This document shows, piece by piece, positions 36,101 through 46,900 of a DNA stretch of 64,000 nucleotides; position 1 is the first letter of the stretch, and each line of letters opens with the position of its first letter. The notes beneath the pieces are model-generated. The model worked only from the letters and a program-made list of their open reading frames with translations. It searched no databases and was not told where the DNA came from. Source of the DNA: Zymoseptoria tritici IPO323 (lineage: Eukaryota; Ascomycota; Dothideomycetes; Mycosphaerellales; Mycosphaerellaceae); assembly GCF_000219625.1 (NCBI RefSeq), contig NC_018215.1, forward strand, positions 558,001-622,000, read 5' to 3'. A program made the translations under genes and the position numbers.

Positions 36101-37508
36101 CTCGGCAAGGTGTCCGAAAAGCCATCCGCCAGGACATAAGCGAAAATCGAGATGCAGAGAATGGCAGGCATCATCAGCCTTGGCTTGGTACATACCTTAG
36201 GTCTGCTCGTGCTTGAAGAGGGCCACTGCCAACTTCCAGTGCAATACGTGGGTCGGCTCTGTTGACAAGGCGGAGGCCGCAGACCCGATCCCACACACCA
36301 CATTTGTGTGTGTCAAGGTGGGTCTGCATTTTGCGTAGCTGTCATGGTCCGAGTCGTGGTTCGATGCAGGTACAAAAGACATGCACTGCAGTCCGCACTT
36401 CCCGCCAGGCGCCAGGGCGATATACGGGGCTGGCAATAATACATGCATGAAGAAGGCCCGCGGAAGAGCCTTCTGAGCTCCATCCTTCACATCCTTTTCG
36501 TACACAGTAGTCATCGGTCGCTCCGCGGGGTTTGCAGAAACAATGGATCCATATCGCGCTTCGCGTCTCGAGACGGAGGCTGGGCTGGGTTGCTGTGGAT
36601 ACTACGACCCATGTCCGTCTGGAACAGAACCGAGTAATGCACGACGTCCATGTACGACTGTCGCCACCGCCACAGAATGTCAGCATAATCGCAGCAGCAC
36701 TTCGTTATTGACGAACGAGCATGGAGTGTGTAAGCGTGTGCCTGATGATCAATAATCCTGCGAGGGTGGCATCGGATGTGGATTGGTGTGAAATCCTCCT
36801 TACACGCTAGTCTTCTGGAACAGGTTAGGCGGAGTGCTATGAATACCAACGTCGGCTCGTGAGAAAAGCTTGGTCGCCCAACCTCACCTTCTGCCCGTCA
36901 TCGCGCGGTGGTAGGGCGGTCCTGCATTCGCCTAAGGCCTCGCCCAACGATCGACGTCCTGTTGCAGTGTTGTGCCCGAAGGATGCTACGCCCAGAGACG
37001 TCGGCACACTACGGCCCTGATTACAGGCGTTCCCACGGTGGCACCGTCCCTCGCTCTGCTCTCCGACTGGCTCGAGGACCGTATTCTGTGAAGAAATTGA
37101 GTGGCCTGCATAGGTACGACCTTCGCTACGACTCGCTAGCCCGCATAGTTACCCTCTTCTTCTTCTTCCTTCGCGTCTCGTATGTCGAAGCGGGCAGGCG
37201 GCGACGCTATTGCTAAGCCGCTTGCTCCAACCTCCCGGAATAGGAACAGAAAGATCGTGATGGAAAGTCATCGTATTCTTCAATGACACACTATGGCAGC
37301 ACTGGTGAGTGGATCCATTGTTTACCGTACCTGACAGGTATATGAGTGCCCTGCATCGTCTCCCTGTATCCTTCTCTTTTCCATCAAACTCAACAACATC
37401 TTCTTGACATCCATACAATCGTTTCAGTCCGATCTGCCTCGCTTAGATCTCGACTTGCTTACCGAAGACTCAATCACTTCAATCGACCTTCTTTGATCTA
37501 TCATCAAG
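33170..37508. other. 4.3-kb stretch without a recognisable gene
   Basis: The longest gene-poor interval in the window, between nup85 and the PIR wall-protein gene. Open frames reach about 138 codons on both strands (for example 35397-35813 plus and 35882-36193 minus), but none has a recognisable domain or a splice model I would defend. A short telomere-like motif occurs at 34206-34221. No terminal repeats or transposase motifs are apparent. The last several hundred bases (pyrimidine-rich from about 37350) are presumably the wall-protein promoter and leader. Confidence 0.5.
34206..34221. repeat. Interstitial telomere-like motif (telo-box)
   Basis: The 16-base AAACCCTAACCCTAAC contains two and a half copies of CCCTAA, the telomeric repeat of most filamentous ascomycetes, far from any gene end. 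It could be a relic of chromosome-end healing, a Tbf1/Rap1-type binding site, or chance. Confidence 0.6.
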
Positions 37509-39333
37509 ATGTACAAGTTCGCCTTCGCCGCCCTCGTTGGCGCTGTCACTGCCGCTCAGGCGCCTGCCTACGGCGAGACCCCTCCAACCTACCAGGCTCC
37601 ATCTGCTCCCTCATACGGCAGCTCGGCCAACGCAACAAGCACGCACGAGTCTGCCACTGCTCCGGCGTACCACCCAGCACCATCTGAGTACCACCAGACC
37701 GTGCCAATCTACTCTGGCGAGACCTCCACCAAGAAATCTCCACCGAAGTACGAGACAACCACCAAGCCATACTATGTCCTTCCTCCTCCAGTCTACCAAA
37801 CTCTCCCGGCCAATGGAACCGCCACGAAGACGCACCCTGCATCTTACACTACCAGCGCTCCAGCTTCTGACTGCGCCAAGGAATGCGTGAAGCAGTACCG
37901 CGCATGCCAGGTCGCCCCGGATGCCAACCAGTCTTTCTGCGCCTCCAAGCTTGCCGAGTGCGTCAAGTACAACCCATTCGACAACAGCGGCTCTTTCGTC
38001 ACCCCAACTGCCTGCTCATCGGCTGTGAGCACTCCTCCGGCCTACACCACCACGACCGTCACCGAGATCGTGTCGACTCTTACTACCTACTGCCCTCAAC
38101 CAACAACCTTCACCCACGGAACTCAGACGTACACCGTGACTTCGGCCACCACTTTGACCATTACGGACTGCCCTTGCACTCTCACCAAGACGACCAGCGT
38201 ACCTGTCGCTCCAACCCACCCAGTCGTCGTCGTTCCATCTCCCAGCAAGCCGGTCGAGGTTCACCCCACACCGGTTGCCCCTAAGCCAGAGACTCCTAAG
38301 CCAGAGACCCCTCAGCCAGAGGCACCGAAGCCTACCAACGAGGTTCACCCAGCTCCGTCCGCCCCGGCGCCAGCACCGCCAGCCGGAACACCAGTCCAAC
38401 AGATTCCGTGAGTTGCAATCAATCTTTGTCGTTCTTTGATCACCTGCTAACATCCACCAAGTGACGGCCAGATTCAGAACCCAGCATCTGCTCCAGCTCC
38501 AGCTCCGGCTCCGGCTCCATCTTCGGCAGCTCCGGCTCCAGCTCCGCCAGCCGGAACACCAGTCCAACAGATTCCGTGAGTTGCAATCAATCTTTGTCGT
38601 TCTTTGATCACCTGCTAACACCCACCAAGTGACGGCCAGATTCAGAACCCAGCCTCTGCTCCAGCTCCAGCACCGGCTCCATCTTCGGCAGCTCCGGCTC
38701 CAGCACCACCAGCCGGAACACCAGTCCAACAGATTCCGTGAGTTCCACATCTATCTTTGTCGTCCTCTGATCACCTGCTAACATCCACCAAGTGATGGCC
38801 AGATCCAGAACCCAGCCTCTGCTCCAGCTCCGGCTCCATCTTCGCCTGCTCCAGCTCCATCTTCGCCTGCTGCTCCCCCTGCATCGCCCGCTGCTCCTCC
38901 GGCCGCGCCCGTCGCCTGCCCTCCAGCTGAGACTGTTACCGTGACTGTCACTGCCCCAGCTGCGCCAGCTGGAACCCCAGTCCAGCAGATTCCGTAAGCC
39001 TCACTCTGTGTTCATCATTGTTTGACGACTTGCTGACATCCACAAAGCGACGGTCAGATCCAGAACCCAGCCAAGCCAGCCGAGACTCCCGCGAGCCCAA
39101 TCCAACAGATCGGGTGAGTTTTGATCATACCCTATTCCATTTAGACCGACTGCTAACATCCACAAAGTGACGGTCAGATCCAGAACCCAGCCACCCCAGC
39201 CACTCAGGAGGCCGCTGTCTCTCCATCTTCCACCAGCCCAGCCGCCCCAGTCGAGTACACCGGTGCCGCCAACGCTTTGAGCGTCGGTGCCGCTGGTCTC
39301 GTCGCCGCTTTCGCGTTCATCAACGCCATCTAA
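37509..39333 (+). CDS. GPI-anchored wall protein with intron-split PIR-type repeats
   Basis: Secreted wall protein of 517 residues in six exons: 37509-38407, 38462-38575, 38630-38737, 38793-38993, 39048-39113 and 39168-39333. [17 protein letters not shown] is a signal peptide. Residues 18-120 are Pro/Tyr/Thr/Ser-rich. A Cys-rich segment ([25 protein letters not shown]) occupies about 119-165. The rest is Pro/Ala-rich linker (APAPAP) broken by five copies of [13 protein letters not shown]. The end [19 protein letters not shown] plus INAI is a GPI-attachment signal. QI-x-DGQIQ is the core of yeast PIR repeats, whose glutamine can be ester-linked to beta-1,3-glucan. Each copy is interrupted by an intron after the second base of the P/G codon. 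All five introns are phase 2 and 54-55 bp long. The gene converges with the transporter gene. Confidence 0.88.
38408..38792 (+). repeat. Tandem intron-exon duplication units in the PIR gene
   Basis: Units 38408-38575 (168 bp) and 38576-38737 (162 bp) each consist of a 54-bp intron plus the following exon. The first two introns differ at one base (ACATCC versus ACACCC near the 3' end). The third intron (38738-38792) is close in sequence; introns 4 and 5 keep only the branch-acceptor block GCTRACATCCAC. This points to recent tandem duplication of a whole intron-exon unit. Confidence 0.9.
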
Positions 39334-40218
39334 GCGAACATGCTCGAGACTCAGCTCGAAAGAGCAGAGTAGCATTGCGATACGGCGTATTCTGAGCGAT
39401 CCACTTGGATCGAAGTAATATGAAGGCAGGAAAGAAGAAGCATACCGGCCAGGGATTGGTCCATGGGTGCTTGTAATGAATTGCTCTGAGGGCGACAACC
39501 TCTTGGAGACGATTGATGAAGATATTGAACATTCTTGTGCATAGACACTCCTTATTGAGACAGATTTTTAGACACAGATACAGAGTACTCAGAGTACCAT
39601 ATTTACAACATCCTCTTTGCATTTTTCACTGAAATTGAACATGTTTTGTCCATTTGACCCATCATGTTTCGTTTGTCGCACGCTGCCTTTCGCTCGCATG
39701 TGCAAGTTGTATGTTAGTTGGTCCAGGTCTGACCGTGGATTCCGACCTTCCGGTGAGGTTGCTCCGGTGAGAGCATCCCATCTTGATCGTTCTAAGCATA
39801 ATTGGAGGCTCTCGTGCTGTCACTCTCGGCGTTTCGATTCTGTCCGAGCAAGAACACGAGATGCTGCAAGCAGGAAGCCCATGTTGAATGCGTCTGGGCA
39901 TATTCGATTTGCATCATCCTTCGAAACGCCTCGATGGATCGTTTTCACAGATCCTGCTGCTGAGGTGGACTTTCAGACAAGGCCCTTTGACTGGAGATTT
40001 GTCCTTCATGAGCGACATATGTATTATCGACTTTCGCTTCCAGGCTCGGTGAGTCGTGATCGTCACAGAGCAGACAGCTTCCAGGACGTGACGTAGGGTC
40101 GAGACTCAAGCTCATGCTTGTCGCGGAGTCGCACATCGTCCGGATCGACATCATCATTCCGAGCCTGTTGCGACTTGCCAGCGAGGTGAGGTTCCAGATG
40201 AGTGACAGTCTCCATGCC
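39334..40218. other. Intergenic region between convergent genes
   Basis: About 0.9 kb between the PIR gene stop and the transporter stop, presumably both 3' untranslated regions. A 159-codon frame at 39617-40096 shows nothing recognisable. Confidence 0.5.
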
Positions 40219-41969
40219 TCACTTGTTGCCTTCAGCCTGAGTATTCTGACTCGTACTCCCGATGGACTTCTCTTCTTCCATCTGCTCTTGTTGTTTCTTC
40301 AAATTTGCAAGACATGGCGCATGAAACATTTTCCCAGTCCATGCACCCTTGCCGGTCCGTACAGCGATGAGAATCCAGAGGAGAATGACGCATGTCGCAA
40401 ATATAGTGCCCAGAACCCGGAAGAATAGCGAGGGCAGTTCCTTCCCAATCAGGATTGTGCTGAGGGAGTATACGCCGAGCGGGAACGTGACTGTCGAACA
40501 CATCAGTACTGCAAAACCACGATGATATCCAGAATTTGATGCTTACATCCCCACCAACCCATATTGAAAGGGAATGGCCTCGCCTTCCAGATGCTTGCAA
40601 GAGCCAATGCAAACCAGATCAGTCCGTATCCCCACATCACGAGTGATACGAAGAAACCCATCACATATGCGATTCTGCCAGCGATCGGATCGATAGAGCC
40701 CGTCATCGGAAAGACTTTGACGGCGGCACGGCCAAGGTTCAAGACTGTATAGCCACCGTAGCCAAGGGGCCCCAGAGGCAGAAAGGCGCTCACGATGACC
40801 TCTCTCGGTGGCATCTTGTGCAATGCGAGGCGCTGGTAGTAGATGACCAGTACTGAGAACGCCATCGGAACGGCCATCCCCCACATCACATAGCTAGCGA
40901 TGATGGCGCCCAGAGCAAGCTGTGGATTGGGCATCACATTTGCGATATTCGAGCCAACAGCTGATGCCACGATCGTGGCGGCGATGGGTAGAAGTTGTGC
41001 CGCAGTGATGCTATCCACTTAAGCGAGGTCAGTGTATGTCTTTCTCTCGATTCAAGCTCGGATTTACGTACAAGAACGCTGATGGCTGGCGCTCATAAGC
41101 AGTATGCCCAATGTGACCGTCACCGCAATAGCCACGACGGAGTCTAGGACCCACTAAGTTGAGAGACGGAAGAATTAGCCGATTTTCAAGGGCGCTCGAG
41201 CATTGGAAGTCAGCTGGCAAGATGCTGACGCGAAGCTTGAGAGGCTGTTCGCCATCTCTTTTACTTACCAAGGCAAAAGCGAAATAGACCGCCCAGACTC
41301 CCTTAAAGCACCGAAGGGACGAATGTCAGCGGAAGTTCACGCTTCAGAGCTCCAATGCACGCCGTCTGTCCACCGATCTTACCCAGGCAGGAACACAGAT
41401 GGAAATCCATGCTGAGATCAGAGTCACGAAACCCATTGGGATCGTCCCCAAGAACAACGAATTTGTCGGGTCGCGAATCATTACACTCTGGTCGGATGAA
41501 AGGGCAAGTGTTAGCCAGAGCTCCAACGAAGTAAAAATGATGCAGACTTGAACCTGTAGACGGAGCACAGTGGAATATGCTCAGACTTCGCTACAGGCCG
41601 TTCGCCCTTCACGCTTACCCATATTTCCGGCCAGATCGTATATCGTAGGACAGAGATAACAAAGGCCAAGAAGAACAAGATGGTATTCAGAATGAAGAAA
41701 ACGATGGAGAGGTAGTGTAGCCAGTCCGCTTGGAAGGGAATGTTGATGAAGAGCACTGCTACGACACCAGTGCCCATGGTGACGGAGAACCACGATGGGC
41801 TGAAGTTTCGCACAACGCGGCGCCAGCCATGGTCGTTCCTGGAGTCATGTTGAGGAGATGAGGTTGGCTTTGACTGCGAGACTTGCGGTTCGGTAGGAGC
41901 GACGCCATTGGGCTGGGATGGATGAAGCTTCGAGGTTGCGGGTGTTGTTACTGCTGGATTGTTTTCCAT
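40219..41969 (-). CDS. Ssu1/TehA-family sulfite efflux or C4-dicarboxylate transporter
   Basis: Plasma-membrane transporter of the TDT family (ten helices). Fungal members are mostly Ssu1-type sulfite exporters; malate transport (Mae1) is the alternative. Six exons on the minus strand: 41619-41969, 41383-41487, 41269-41301, 41072-41153, 40547-41017 and 40219-40490; 437 residues. Exon 3 is only 33 bases. NFSPSWFSVTMGTGVVAVLF opens helix 1. MIRDPTNSLFLGTIPMGFVT, the spliced CVPAWGVWAVYFAFALWVLD, GSNIANVMPNPQLALGAIIA and GWWGFTFPLGVYSLSTILI are the diagnostic segments. The N-terminal 60 residues and the Gln/Glu-rich C-terminus are cytoplasmic and disordered. The ATG at 41969 is used, since the in-frame codon further upstream is GTG. 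Confidence 0.88.
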
Positions 41970-42297
41970 TTTGAGAATATTCACTGAAGCACGGAGGCTT
42001 CCACGAGATGAATGGTATTACATTGATGGCGTGGAAACGGAGGTGTTCATGTGAAGTCTTTGTGCGGCTACTGCGGCAGCCGTGCTCCGGAGGGGTCTCA
42101 AGCCGGAGAAAATCGGGGTCAATTTCGAGGTGCCTCTGTCTGTTCAACATAGCAGGACATCAGCAGCAACTGTTGAAACTACGACATGGCTTGCCCTATA
42201 CATACGCGCAGGACCAAAGAACAATCGTAGGGTACATGTGGTAAGCCGCAGCTCTGGCTCGACAATGCAGGGAGCTTGTGGCTTCCAAGTCATCTCC
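41970..42297. other. Intergenic region, 0.33 kb
   Basis: Promoter of the transporter gene and 3' end of the geranylgeranyltransferase gene, which is on the same strand. No feature is visible. Confidence 0.5.
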
Positions 42298-43541
42298 TCA
42301 AAGCTTCAGCGCTCTGCCCAGATCCTCCCACCTGCCAGCTCTCAGAGGATCAATCTTCTTCAACTCATCTAGCCAGTCCGTCATCTCAGCAGGCGTAATC
42401 GCCTTGTTGCCAGCCTCCACCACGAAGTAGCGCGGAGCATACTCCAACAACGCCTGGTAGATGTACTTGCAGTCCTCGGCGCCGTCTAGCATCTCGCGAA
42501 TGCTGTCAATTTCCTGCTCCAGATAGTGTAGTCTGTCCGAATTCGTACAAGGCGAGAGTATCTCGGGCGCATGCGGGTTCTTCGAATCCAGAGCAGACAT
42601 CAGATATTGGTGGTAGAACCAAAGACTCTGGTCGTACGGATCAGTATACAAAGCCCGAGTGACGAGTTCGAATTCGGCATCAAACAGCTCTTTCCTCTGC
42701 GCAGAGTCCGCCTGACGCTCGTTCAGCAGGCGTGGTATAAGCTGGCCTCGATTGTGCCAAGCGCTGAAGTTGCTGAGGTTGCTTTGTATCATCTTCGTGG
42801 TGTACTCGTACTCGGGCTCCACCATACTCTTCCCGCTCAGGTCCTCCAAGTTTTTCACCACGTCTCGCCGATATCCCCATCCATGGAAATTGCGGCTGTC
42901 GAGTGATAGCATCTTGCTCACTAGACCGAGCTCGGCTTGCCAGAGCGGGAGGGTACCATGAGGTGGAACATGTTTTGTGGCGGTGGCGAGAAGCCAACTA
43001 CGGTGGTTCCATATCCAATAGCACTTGGGGTATTGCTTCAGTAGTGGGACGAGAAATTGTAAATCCTCCTTGACGAGTAGGGCTATCTCTCGTTGAGCGG
43101 TTGTGAGGCCAGCTTCTTGTGCTGCCGCAGCATCACCCTCTTCGACCGAGTCTGCCTTGGTCTCCAGCTCTTTCGCAAACACATCTTCCAGTATCAGGCG
43201 GCGATAGTTCCATATTGTGTAGTACTCCGGGTTCGCGGACAAGAGCTTCGAGGTCAGCTGGAGGGTGGTGTTGGAATAGTCCTTTGCACGGATCTGTGTC
43301 GCGAGTCAGTCGAAGCAGCATCGGTTGATTGAGACCACGATCACCTTCTCCGTCACCTCCGATTCCAGCTGCTTGTACTGCTCGATGTGCTTGCGTTCCT
43401 TTTCGCGTGTCTGCTCGCTCTTGTCCGGGATGCCGCCAGCGACGCGGGGAACGCCGTGCTGTGGGAAACATGTGTGAGCTTCCGAGACTTCACTCCATCA
43501 CTTCCTCGGAAACATCGTCGGCGGACACTTACACTTGCCAT
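42298..43541 (-). CDS. bet4: Rab geranylgeranyltransferase alpha subunit
   Basis: Alpha subunit of geranylgeranyltransferase II, which with the beta subunit and escort protein prenylates Rab GTPases in the cytosol. Three exons: 43533-43541 (only ATGGCAAGT), 43345-43458 and 42298-43293; 372 residues. The spliced start MASHGVPRVAGGIPDKSEQT is typical of fungal orthologues. The alpha-prenyltransferase repeats are clear: NPEYYTIWNYRRLIL, YPKCYWIWNHRSWLL, DSRNFHGWGYRRDVV, NLSNFSAWHNRGQLI and DPYDQSLWFYHQYLM. Farnesyltransferase alpha is shorter and differs in the first repeat, so RabGGT alpha is preferred. An insertion DSVEEGDAAAAQEAGLTTAQ interrupts repeats 1 and 2. The C-terminus is a DPLRAGRWEDL motif, as in Bet4. 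Confidence 0.92.
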
Positions 43542-43942
43542 CAATGGAGTGGCGGGAAGCGGACAGACGTGCTATTGAGAAGCAGCTGCCGTCGATGGGA
43601 AAGATGGAACGAGGTAGTACGGAGAAAGAATGTCCTCGTGACGCGATCTTGACATTCCTTACCTCAGTTTACAGCACAGCGCTCCATTTCTTATATCAAC
43701 GTGTTCCTCCAAGCTCTGCTTGGTCGATCAACACCACAGCATTACTAACCTTTCTAGGTGCGATATCTTCATCGAGCGCGCGGGCCTGCAGATTGCTATC
43801 AAAATCCCATGACGCTGGAGCCGACCATATACCGATAGCCATTCGCTGAGCTCTGGCTCACGAAAATTCCTAGCGAGTACCTTGGCACAAAAAGTGTCCA
43901 TGCGTGGCTCTGGAATCCGAAACCAAGCTCGTCCGACGGACT
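43542..43942. promoter_or_regulatory. Divergent upstream region of bet4 and ama1, with a uORF
   Basis: About 0.4 kb between the two start codons. An ATG at 43900 opens a 22-codon frame ending at 43968 that overlaps the proposed ama1 ATG at 43943 in another frame. If it lies in the leader it would mask that start. Confidence 0.4.
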
Positions 43943-46900
43943 ATGTCCTCAGAGGACGAAAGCTTTGAAGCTCAATCTCTGCAGCATAATCCGGCACTAC
44001 ACAAGGCCCGACGGGAAGACGAAGCCTCAGACGAGCTCCAAGCAGCGCAATGTCGCGACAACAAGATCCAATCTCAGGCGGCCGCAAAGCAGGTCTGGTG
44101 TCGAGGGCGACTTGGGCGGGAAGAGACCACTGTGACGGAGGACTTGGATCGAACCCGAATATCAAGTGTGAATCTCGAGCAGAAGAGGCTTTGCGACCCG
44201 AGAATAGGGAGCCATGCTGTGTCCATGCCCTCAAAGCCACTCGCCTGCCAAGTGAAGAACGATCCCGGCTGGGTATCAAGAAGCGGACCGACAGCGTATC
44301 AATCCCCGGAGAAGGACCGGACGCGGGACCCAGGCGATGCACAACAATCTATCATGTGCCAGCCCCTAGCGACACACGCAGCATCAAGACTCGTCGCGGC
44401 CGATTCAAGGCAAGCTGGAAGACCTTCATCGGCAGAGTTCGACGTGTACCGTCCGCTTTCCGCTCAAAGCTACGCCGATCAAAATCTGTCGATCTCGAAA
44501 AGCGAGGCTCCTTTGTGCACGAGATCTCCGAGTCTGAATACGGCCAGCCTGGAGAGATGCCTTCAAGATCAGTACTTCCAAGGCACAGTGAAAGACTGGA
44601 CGATCAACGACCACGACGGCGACAGCGTAGCGCCTCTAGAGGCCGATGCCGGTATCGATCCGATGACTCCTCAATGCTTCACAATGCAGACGTCCGGGCT
44701 CGTGGACGCTGCGACAGTTGTGGATCAAATCAGATGTCACTCTTCTTCAAAGGATACGTCACTAGACAAGACGTCGTCGCAGTGCCGGGCTCAAGCTACC
44801 CAACTCCTCGTGGAGCCGCCGAACGTGTCCAGACCACATTCATCCCAGTGTACACAACAAAGCCAAGCGGAGCATCTATTATCAGCCGGGCTGACAGCCG
44901 AACGGACAGTCGAGTTGGCAGCCGAACCAGTTCCCGTTACAGCTTTGTATCGTCCATCAGATCTCCAGAACCACAACCCCGAGGCAGACAAATGTCAAAC
45001 GGTCAGCAGTCAACAAACAGTATTGTGTACACCAACCAGGACACCCATTCTGAGACCGGCCAAGCTACAGGGCCGAGCAACGGCCGGTCAAGCGCACCCC
45101 CAGCCGCTATCAGTGGCCCGGATGGAGCGAGGAATGATGTTGGCGTGCCCGTCGAGAGTCGAGCGCTTCGGAAAAGAGCTACATCTCGACACACGATTTG
45201 CTGAGAGCGCTACAGACCGTTTGATGTCGCCTGGCAGCGAGATAAGTAGTCCGGAGACCTCCTACGATGGATACGATACTCCCATGACAAGCCCGTGTTC
45301 GTCACCTGTCGCGCCTTGGCCACGGACCCCTGAAAGTCGTCCGAGATCGCCATGTCCTGGTGGTTTTGATGGCCCATGGGAGCATGATGGCAAACACGAT
45401 GAACTCCGATCAGACAACGAAGCCGGCGCTGGGTCGATCTTCGCAAATGCCGTCCGGCTAACTCCTTCAAAGACAAGAAGCAACAGGTCTACGGAAACTC
45501 GTGAGAAGACTCTACCGGAATTGACAGCGCCATCATTACCTTGCCACGAGACAAGGTCTGCCACTTGCATCCCTTCCGCGGAAGGCGACACACCTCTTGT
45601 TCCAGCCTCGATAGCCAAGGGTGCAGAAGCATTCCCATTCCCGGATCGTTCCGCAAGAAGCCCCTCTATAGCGCGTTTGTCTCGGCAGCGCCAACCAAGT
45701 GCCCTTCTACAGTATTGCGAGCAGACCGCCACAGCCCGCCAACGCAGTCTCATGGCAGGCGTACTTCAGACGCCCGACAGATTCATCACAGCTCGGCGAG
45801 ACACTCCGACCAAGGACGCGTTGTTTCTCCGCACAGGCAAGTCTAAGGACTCGGTGTGCAACGATCCGTTCGGTCCCGGACCCAGTGCTTCTTCAAGAGC
45901 AACTGAACGCTTTGCCACCATTCGCAGCGCGCCATCTCCGTTATATCCACGCGACGTGTTTGGCAATACATTACCCATGACGGGTCTTGGATCTCCAACA
46001 CGTGCAGATAGCGGGCCTGAAGCTGTCTGGACCGTTGGCGGGACTGTGGTGACAGAAGGCGTCGCAAGCACTACAAATGGCAGAGGAGGTCGAGTGACCA
46101 GCGGAACCAGTGCACCACACTATACAGTCGACTTCATACGACGGAACACACCCAGCGAACAAGAAGCGCAACATGGTCAGCGCTTGGCTGCCGCAATGGA
46201 AGTCTCCACGAACGATAGGATGCTACCGCATACCTCACCCATTTCAAGTCCATCTCGAAATAGCTCTCAGCGAAGTCCAATCAGCGATGATGGTACAAAG
46301 CGTACCTTTTGGAGCAATAGCGCATGGGAAAAGGACATTATGACATCGCCCACCAAGAGCGTCAAGCCAAAAATGAAGGACGTACCTGTGATACCGTTCC
46401 GAGTCCTCGATGCGCCTGCCCTACGAGATGATTACTACTGCTCCCTTCTGGCGTATTCGCCCACGTTGCAATGCCTCGCAGTGGGGCTGGGACCACACGT
46501 CTACCTATGGTCGGAGCATCGCGATACTGCTCCCATTCCAGAACCATTGACAACTCCATTTGATGCACACGTCACATCGCTCTCCTTCAGCTCGAACGAG
46601 GGCGGCAGCGCCATCCTTGCGATCGGGCGTGCGGACGGCAGGATGAACCTGTGGAGTCCCAAAGACCCGGGCGACCCGCGTTTCGATATCAAACAACCTT
46701 CTCCCATATCTTGTGTGAGCTTTCGACCCACTACTGTAAAAAGAAGGTCGATTCGCGAACCCTCGGAGATCGTCCCGACTGAAGAGCTTCTCATTGGAGA
46801 TGAAACGGGGAATGTGTACATGTACGCCATTGAATGGCCCTCTCAAGATCGGCGAGATCTATTCGACTGGCACGGCAGCATGACCATGCTCGCCAAATTC

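Noticed and set aside
35882..36193. 103-codon minus-strand frame with a globular look (GWLFGHLAELDGIAVRNRD)
   Set aside because: No start context, splice partner or recognisable family; kept only as a candidate within the gene desert.
38016..38750. 244-codon Trp/Ser/Arg-rich frame on the minus strand in the PIR gene
   Set aside because: It is the antisense of Pro/Ala-rich repeats and crosses exon and intron alike.
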